NCBI GenBank assembly: GCA_012518115.1
Contig: JAAYTD010000067.1
Span: forward strand, 1 to 36,047
DNA length: 36,047 nt
Direction: 5' to 3'
Source: Ignavibacteria bacterium
GTDB lineage: Bacteria > Bacteroidota > Ignavibacteria > Kapaibacteriales > UBA2268
Translations under genes and position numbers: made by a program
Notes under the pieces: generated by a model
Seen by the model: the letters and a program-made list of their open reading frames with translations, nothing else
Database searches by the model: none
Told to the model about the DNA's origin: nothing
Shown here: piece by piece, positions 26,664 through 33,600 of the stretch
Position numbering within the stretch: the first letter of the stretch is position 1
Layout: each line of letters begins with the position of its first letter

Positions 26664-27584
26664 TTATCGTTTTGCGTAAGGAACGTTTTCAGCTTTTTGG
26701 TATGAAATATAAACTTGAACGAACACATTGTCGCCTGATCCTTGTAAGAAATTACCAGCTTTCTTTAGCACAAGAACTTTTGCATAATGTTTTTTATCTA
26801 AAGTTCTAGCAAAAAAGATTACACCTTTTTCAGCTTTTTTAGCAATAGGATCGTTTACTAGATCGATTGATTTTTTAGAATATGCAAATTTGTCAAGTGA
26901 AGTATCTACAACCAAATTACCTAAATTTTCTAAATCTACATTCATCAAACCAGTAATTTCAGCGTCAGCAGGATTTTTAACTTGAGTATATCCAAGAGCA
27001 GAAGCACTACCGAATAATACTTTTCCATCTCTTGCAAAAAGTCCTAAATTCCAGTTTGCTTCATTAGCTATTTTCCAAATTTTTGGAGCACCACCAGCAG
27101 TATTAAATAATTCTAATCCACTACCATAAGCTGATGCTGAACCATAAACTCTAATGTCAGATTCAGTGTCATTCTTTTTAAATTGACTAGCTGTAGCCCA
27201 TTTAAAAGTTGCTTTAGCACCTACTTTGTTATCGATATTTCTACCAGCAATAGTAAATTCATAAACTACGCCTTCTTTAGCTTCGTTGAAGGTGTATTGC
27301 GTCATAGATTTTGAGATAGTGTCTGTTACTGCAAATAAATCAGCACCTTCTTCTTTAATGGTAACAATATAATCTTTGAACCAAGTTGAATCCTTTTGTG
27401 AGTGCGTCCAAGTGAAAACAAGAGTAGTTTCGTTTACGCAACCTCCCATAAGATCATTAGCCTTAATAGGTATTTCTGTACCTGATGGAGTTATAGGATC
27501 ATCTTCAATTGGATCACAAGATGTGAAAACAAATAATGTTAAAACAATCACAGCTAAAATGCTGTATAATTTTCTTAAGTTCAT
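26664..27584 (-). CDS. Lipoprotein with a fibronectin-III-like domain
   Basis: 306 residues. The N-terminus (MNLRKLYSIL, hydrophobic core, FVFTSC) has a lipobox with Cys23, so it should be acylated and anchored to a membrane. Residues about 40-135 read like a fibronectin III domain (TTLVFTWTHSQKDSTWFKDYIVTIKEEG, VVYEFTIAGRNIDNKVG). The rest (about 140-306) holds DIRVYGSASAYGSGLELFN and is unrecognised but beta-rich, with a final VFVQVYISYQKAENVPYAKR. Such FnIII-plus-unknown lipoproteins are common in Bacteroidota, often surface-exposed. It has its own promoter and terminator. Function unknown. Confidence 0.75.
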   Translation of the reverse strand: MNLRKLYSILAVIVLTLFVFTSCDPIEDDPITPSGTEIPIKANDLMGGCVNETTLVFTWTHSQKDSTWFKDYIVTIKEEGADLFAVTDTISKSMTQYTFNEAKEGVVYEFTIAGRNIDNKVGAKATFKWATASQFKKNDTESDIRVYGSASAYGSGLELFNTAGGAPKIWKIANEANWNLGLFARDGKVLFGSASALGYTQVKNPADAEITGLMNVDLENLGNLVVDTSLDKFAYSKKSIDLVNDPIAKKAEKGVIFFARTLDKKHYAKVLVLKKAGNFLQGSGDNVFVQVYISYQKAENVPYAKR

Positions 27585-27636
27585 TTTTAAACCTTCTATA
27601 AATTATTAAAAAAAATAAAACTAATTAAAACATCTA

Positions 27637-27668
27637 CAAATTTAATAAAATATAAGTTGAAAACAAAA
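27637..27668 (-). promoter_or_regulatory. Promoter for the FnIII lipoprotein gene
   Basis: On the minus strand TTTG (27668-27665), 20 bases, then TAAATTTG (27644-27637). This fits the TTTG / TAnnTTTG consensus well and leaves a leader of about 45 bases. Confidence 0.7.
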
Positions 27669-27693
27669 TAATTTTTGATAATTACATGTTTTT

Positions 27694-28194
27694 TTACTTC
27701 TCTTTATACTTTTTGGGATAATCGAAAAAACGCAAGTCGCCGTTAGTTTCTTCGATTTCTTGCCACTTATTAACGTTAAAATCTATACAAACCGCTCCGC
27801 AAGTTGGAACATTGTCAATATAAGTACCTGAAAAATAAGATGATAGCGAAGTTATATCAGGATTATGTCCAAAAATCATAATAAAATTGTTGGAATCATC
27901 TGCACTCAACACGAATTTTTTAACATAATTCGTTCCACGCTCATAAATATTTTGATCTATTATAAGTTTATCTTTAGAATAACCCAATTGTTCAACAAAT
28001 ATACTGGCTGTTGTTAGAGCTCTTATAGCGGGACTTGTCAAAATTAAATCGGGCATAGCAATTTTGTTTGAAATAATACTTGCCATCATTGCTGCATCGC
28101 TAAACCCACGCGCATTAAGAGGTCGCATTAAGTCCGTCCAATCTGGATTATCCCAACTTGATTTTGCATGTCTTACTAATAGTAATGTTTTCAT
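27694..28194 (-). CDS. sixA: SixA-like phosphohistidine phosphatase
   Basis: 166 residues of the histidine-phosphatase (phosphoglycerate-mutase-like) superfamily. The RHG-type motif is LLVRHAKSSW with Arg8 and catalytic His9, followed by DWTDLMRPLNARGFSDA (the family's D..RPL..rG), SPAIRALTTASIF (the second Arg) and MIFGHNPDITSL (the second His). E. coli SixA dephosphorylates His on the ArcB Hpt domain and on NPr. It starts 19 bases after the coaE stop. The phosphohistidine substrate here is unknown. Confidence 0.87.
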   Translation of the reverse strand: MKTLLLVRHAKSSWDNPDWTDLMRPLNARGFSDAAMMASIISNKIAMPDLILTSPAIRALTTASIFVEQLGYSKDKLIIDQNIYERGTNYVKKFVLSADDSNNFIMIFGHNPDITSLSSYFSGTYIDNVPTCGAVCIDFNVNKWQEIEETNGDLRFFDYPKKYKEK

Positions 28195-28213
28195 AATTAA
28201 GTGTCTTATTTTA

Positions 28214-28867
28214 TCAAATTGCCAAAATAATAGGCAACAAAAAATCTATGCTTTTATATAGTTCTTCTATACTTTTATTGTTTTCTATTATAAAATCTGA
28301 ATATCTAATTTTATCTTCTTGAAAAATTTGATTTTTTATTCGTTGTTTTATTTCATTCTGTGTTAATTTAGAGCGATTTTCTATACGAGATATTCTTAAA
28401 TCTTCGTCTGCAACAACAGCTATAATAAAATCAAACCCTTCTTCAAGTTCCAATTCAAAAAGTAATGCAATATCTACAAAAACAATTTTATTGCCTGCAA
28501 TAGCTAGCTCATCTATTTCATTTATTATACATTCCAAAACTTTAGGATGAACAATTCTATTTAATCTGTTAAGATTGACCTCACTATCTTCATTTTCGAA
28601 AACTATTTTAGCAATAAATTTAGTATTATATCTGTCGTCTATATAACTTTCTTTACCAAATGTTTCTATAATTTTTTGCTTAACAATATTATCGTTTTCG
28701 ATAATATGTTTAGCTACTTCATCTGCATTTATTACAGGATAGCCTTTTTTTTTCAAATAACTACTAACAGTTGTTTTCCCAGAACCTATTCCACCTGTAA
28801 TTCCGACAAGAATAAGTTTATCATTGTTTTCTGTTGTGTCAATTTGATTTGTTGTTTCCATTTCCAT
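28214..28867 (-). CDS. coaE: Dephospho-CoA kinase
   Basis: 217 residues. Walker A reads GITGGIGSGKTT (22-33), the substrate-binding aspartate is in VINADEVAKHI, and HPKVL and ALLFELELEEGFDFIIAVVADEDLRISRIENRSKLTQNEIKQRIKNQ are typical of the family. It adds the 3'-phosphate in the last step of coenzyme A synthesis. The first Met (28867) or the third residue Met (28861) may be the true start. It follows the LRR gene by 10 bases and precedes sixA by 19 bases. Confidence 0.92.
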   Translation of the reverse strand: MEMETTNQIDTTENNDKLILVGITGGIGSGKTTVSSYLKKKGYPVINADEVAKHIIENDNIVKQKIIETFGKESYIDDRYNTKFIAKIVFENEDSEVNLNRLNRIVHPKVLECIINEIDELAIAGNKIVFVDIALLFELELEEGFDFIIAVVADEDLRISRIENRSKLTQNEIKQRIKNQIFQEDKIRYSDFIIENNKSIEELYKSIDFLLPIILAI

Positions 28868-28877
28868 AGGTTTACGA

Positions 28878-30320
28878 TTAGAAAATAAAGCGAGTGTTCC
28901 CTAATACACGCTTAATTCTCTCTTTTTCCGAATTAGACAATAAATTTTGTTTCAAATCTAACATGCGTAAATTAGATAAATTACTCAAAGAATCCGGCAA
29001 GTATTTTATTTTATTATTCGCCAACAAAATGATTTTGCAATTTTGTAGAAAAACCATCTCATTTGGTAATTCATTTATATTATTATCTGTTAAATTTAAA
29101 GTTACAAGTTGTCCTAATGATTTAATATTAGCAGAAATTTTATTCAAAAAATTATAAGACATATTCAGATGTTGGAGCAATGGTAACTCAAAAATAATTT
29201 CAGGTATTTCAGTAAAATTATTATACGATAGATCTAATTCTTTTATTTTTCGCAGATTTCTCAAAGAATTGGATACTTTTTTTAAATGATTTCCACTAAT
29301 ATCTAATGCCAACAAATTACTCATCTGGAAAATTTGTGAAGGCAAAAGTCGTGTTTTCGAGTGTGAAATTTTAAGAACTGTCAAGTTGCCCATGTTTTTC
29401 ATACTTACAGGCAAATCTTTCAGCCTATTTCCTCCGATATTTAAGGTACAAAGCGAATTTAATTTAGAAAAATCATTGCTTAATTCTGCAATTTCATTCG
29501 CACTTAAGTCCAAGTATTTCAAAGATGATAATTGATAAAATTCTTTTGGAAGTTCTGTTAAATAATTATCAGCTAATGATAAATAATGCATTTTTTTTAG
29601 ATTACCAACACTCGGAGGAATTACAGATATTTGATTTTTGTCTAAGTTTATACTTTCAACAGAATAAGGACATTCATCAAAATTAAAATATCGAATTTTA
29701 TTTCCTGATAGATCTATATTTTTCAAAAAATCACATTGTGAAAATGATATATTTATATCTTTAATTTTATTTTTGGAAATATCAATTCTTTCTAGCTTCT
29801 TTAACTTAGAAAAATTAGCTTCTAACGAAGAAATTTGATTTCCCGCCAACTCAATAATTTCAAGATTTGGTAATTCTAAGAGCTCCAAAGGAAATAATTT
29901 TAGCTTATTTTTATTTAATTTAATTTCACGAAGTTTTTTCAGACTAACAAATTCTTTAGGTAGTTCTTCAATATTATTATTACTTAAATCGAGTTTTATT
30001 AAGTCTTTCATCTTAAAAACATTGGCAGGCACAGTAGTTATATTCTGTCCTTCTAATGACAAGCTTTTAGTTGAATTTATATCTCCAGATAAACGTTTAT
30101 AATTACGTGCAGTTCCCTTTCTGTTTATAGGAATGGGTTTCCGTTTTTGGTTTTGACAAAAATATTGGAATTGCTCAGAAAAATATACTTCAACTTCAGC
30201 CTTCACTATGTTCATTTCTATACTTTTTTCTCTAGCATACAAAAGCTCAGAGAAAAATATAAAGATAGAAATTATAAATACAGTTTTTTTCAAGTAATAA
30301 GTATTGCTACTATATAACAT
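28878..30320 (-). CDS. Secreted leucine-rich-repeat protein
   Basis: 480 residues. A signal anchor or signal peptide (about 10-29: KTVFIISIFIFFSELLYA) precedes a polar region and then 17 tandem 23-residue LRR units (about 84-475), with the usual LxxLxLxxNxLxxLPxxFxxL pattern (for example LIKLDLSNNNIEELPKEFVSLK). A short C-terminal cap (LGNTRFIF) ends the protein. LRR solenoids bind other proteins. It is the first gene of an LRR-coaE-sixA group, so it may share transcription with two housekeeping genes. No known enzyme domain is attached. A T9SS sorting domain is absent, so it should stay in the periplasm or be tethered by its hydrophobic N-terminus. Confidence 0.87.
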   Translation of the reverse strand: MLYSSNTYYLKKTVFIISIFIFFSELLYAREKSIEMNIVKAEVEVYFSEQFQYFCQNQKRKPIPINRKGTARNYKRLSGDINSTKSLSLEGQNITTVPANVFKMKDLIKLDLSNNNIEELPKEFVSLKKLREIKLNKNKLKLFPLELLELPNLEIIELAGNQISSLEANFSKLKKLERIDISKNKIKDINISFSQCDFLKNIDLSGNKIRYFNFDECPYSVESINLDKNQISVIPPSVGNLKKMHYLSLADNYLTELPKEFYQLSSLKYLDLSANEIAELSNDFSKLNSLCTLNIGGNRLKDLPVSMKNMGNLTVLKISHSKTRLLPSQIFQMSNLLALDISGNHLKKVSNSLRNLRKIKELDLSYNNFTEIPEIIFELPLLQHLNMSYNFLNKISANIKSLGQLVTLNLTDNNINELPNEMVFLQNCKIILLANNKIKYLPDSLSNLSNLRMLDLKQNLLSNSEKERIKRVLGNTRFIF

Positions 30321-30420
30321 AATTATCTAAATTAATTATAATCTTAAAATATCACTAAATAATAATTTGCCTATAATCTAAAATTCTCCTAAAAAAATCT
30401 GTTTAACATTAAAACATTCA

Positions 30421-30428
30421 CAAATATA
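30421..30428 (-). promoter_or_regulatory. Possible -7 element for the LRR-coaE-sixA group
   Basis: TATATTTG on the minus strand fits TAnnTTTG, 100 bases before the LRR start. No clear TTTG is found at the right distance. Confidence 0.38.
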
Positions 30429-30536
30429 GTAAAAAAATATATAAATGAGCATAAAATGAATATAAAATTTGTTTCTAAAAGTCGCAAAATGTATAAAATA
30501 TATAAAATAGTTCTCACAATTATTTATTTTTTTTAT

Positions 30537-30544
30537 TATATTTG
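30537..30544 (+). promoter_or_regulatory. Possible -7 element for the giant histidine kinase
   Basis: TATATTTG fits TAnnTTTG, about 57 bases before the ATG at 30601. The expected TTTG upstream is missing. It faces the minus-strand element at 30421, making a 280-base divergent promoter region. Confidence 0.4.
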
Positions 30545-30600
30545 TACTAACTTATTAAAAGTTTAACTCATTTTAACGTTTCTATTCTATTATAATAAGT

Positions 30601-33600
30601 ATGGCTAAGAAAAAAACTAAAAAAAAGATAAGATTAGAAGACATTAGAAAATATCGCTGGTCAGCTCTTTTTACTTTTATTATGACCATTGTAATTGCTT
30701 TTCTATTGTATGTCTTATATATGTACGTGAGACATTATGACGAGGAAGCATTTGTTAACTCTAAGACAGATATAGTAAAAATGTTAAGCAATATTGTTGC
30801 ACCTCTTACAGAAGAACAAGCTGATCAATCTGAGTTTAACAAATTATTATATAACTATCTAGACACATATTCCAAACAAAATATTAATTCTACTGACGAT
30901 ATTATATCTATTTATATAAGAACAAACGATCAGTATGCATTTTCAGAACAATTATTTCATTACAGTAATCCGTCTTATCCTCTAAACTTACAATTATATA
31001 AAATAGATGAGAAAAATAAAGGTTTACAACGCGAAGACCATCTGTTTGCTTCAATTACTCCAATTTATGGTGCCTTGGGAAACGAAGTTGGGACTATTAC
31101 TGTTCTATTTTCGACAGATAGTATGGAGGAAAAAGCCTCTAGTTTTATTAATCTTGTTATGTTATTAGCTACCTTTGCCCTGTTACTCTTTATGTTAATT
31201 GTATTTTTGCTGCCTAAACTTATACTAAATCCTGTAAATAGTATTGTTAAGACTATGCAATTGGTACAAGCTGGAAATTATTCTGCTAGGATAGAGCTAG
31301 ATAAGAATGGTACAAACAGAATTAAAAGTGCATATGAATTCGATTTTGCAGTCGAAGTATTTAATGATATAGCGAGTGTGTTAGAAACAAAACATAGAGA
31401 ACTATCTTCTTTAAATAATAAATTTTACAATGACGTAAACCAACAAATGGAGTTGTTTTCCAAAGAAATTGCAAAAGCTAAAAAATCTGAAGAAAATATA
31501 AGTAAAGAGATACAAGCCATCAATAATATTATAGAATATGCTCCTTTTCCAATTATAGAATTAAGTTCTGATTTCATTATAATAAGAAACAATAATATGT
31601 TTTCAAAAATATTCGGTTACGAAAACAATGAATTAATAGGCAGAAACATTAGAACAATACTCTACGATTATAATACTCAAGAGCTACAAGAAATTTTTGA
31701 AAAAAGCATAAATTCTACAGAAGTTTATAACATAAAAAAAATAAAAGGTAGAAAAAAAACGGGTAAATTGATGGATCTTGAAATAAAATTAGTTTTTATT
31801 TCCAATGATATAAAAGGTAGAAACGGATTTATTTTAACAATAAATGACATTAGTGAAACTCTAAGTATGTCTAAAAAAATTAGAGAAAACGAGTCTAGAT
31901 ATCGCAATTTGATTGAAGGAACAGTAACCGGTTATATAATTATACAAGATAATTTTATAACGTTCGCAAACGATGCTACTCTTAGAATCTTAGGCTACCC
32001 AAGTTTTGAAGACCTATATGTAACTCCACTCGAAAATATAATAAATCCTGAAGACAGAGAAGCGTTTTTTAAAAAAACTAGCACTGAGGAAAATGAAGCG
32101 ACTAATTTAGAAATAGAAGTTACTTGTTTTGCAGGTGAAACGAAAACAATTGAAGGCATTCTAACTACTGTTACTATAGATAATATTCAAAGGAAGCAGC
32201 TAAGTTTTTATGACATTACGAAACGAAAAAGTACGGAACAAAAATTAATGAATATGAATGAGATTTTAGAACAACGTATTCTTGAACGTACTAAATCTCT
32301 TAATAATGCTATGCAATTACTCCGCTCTGAAATTGACAAGAAAGAAGAAATTGCAAGTTCTTTACAAATCAAATCTAATATATTAGATATAATACAAACT
32401 GTTTGTATTGTTCATGATCAAGATGGGAAATGCGTATATTTTAATAAATACTTAGAAACGCTTTTAGGTGATCCTAAAAATTATCACAAATCTATATTTG
32501 ACCCTAATACTAATCCTATAGAATTAGAAGGAATTGAATATGAAATCTTAAGCGATGAGATTTTCTATATTACACAAGAAAACATAGCTAAAGTTGCAAA
32601 AGGCGAAATACCGCTACCTAACGCAGACAAAGGCTATTGGATATTGAAAATTAGAAATAAATTTACCGACAATGAGACTTACTATTATCAAATGCAAGGC
32701 ATTGTAAAAGATGGAATGTTTATTCAAACGGGTATAGACATAACCAATATGGTTGTGACTAATGAAAATCTCAAAATAGCTAAGGAACAAATTGAATTTC
32801 AAGCCAATATTATTGATCAAATATCAGCTATATGTTTTCTTTTTAATGCTCATACAGGCGAATGTACTTATGCAACCCCTTATACTGCAAACTTACTTGG
32901 AACTACATCAAAAGAATTACTAGGTCAAGGCATTTGGAAATACTTGGATAATAATCCTGAAATTAAAAAAATACGTAATTTAATTAATTCGCCTGACTTA
33001 ACAACTGAAACAGATTTATTTAGCAATACAATTTTTTATATGCATCAAGCAGATAAGTATTTTAATTTATATATTGAGTTTCTTGAAAACAACAATATCA
33101 TTTGCTTCGGCTCAGATATTACAGAAAGAATACTGGCACAAAATGAAATTGAACAAAAAAACAAAACATTAGAACAACTCGCAAACGATTTAGAAGAAAA
33201 ATATAACATATTAAACAACTCCTTAAGTCTTTCTTTAGTATTTGATGAAACAGGTGATGTTGTATATTATAATCCTTACGTATTAGAAGCTTTTGCTCTT
33301 TCCGAACAGTATCGCCCGTTCTGGCCAAGTGAAATATATGAAATGTATGGAAAAATGTTTGAAATTATAACTGAAAATGACAAATTTAAATTTACAAAAG
33401 AAACTATGAGTAAGATTGTTAAGGGCGAAATCCCTATAGAAAAAGACAACTGGATAATAAAAGTTTGTCATGAAGGTACTAATTTTAAGCCTAAGTATTT
33501 TAAAACTCAAGGGGTTGTTCTTGATAATAAATTTATTCAAACAAGTATTGATGTTACTGATATTGTTCTTGCTAATGAAAAATTGAAAAAAATAACAGAA

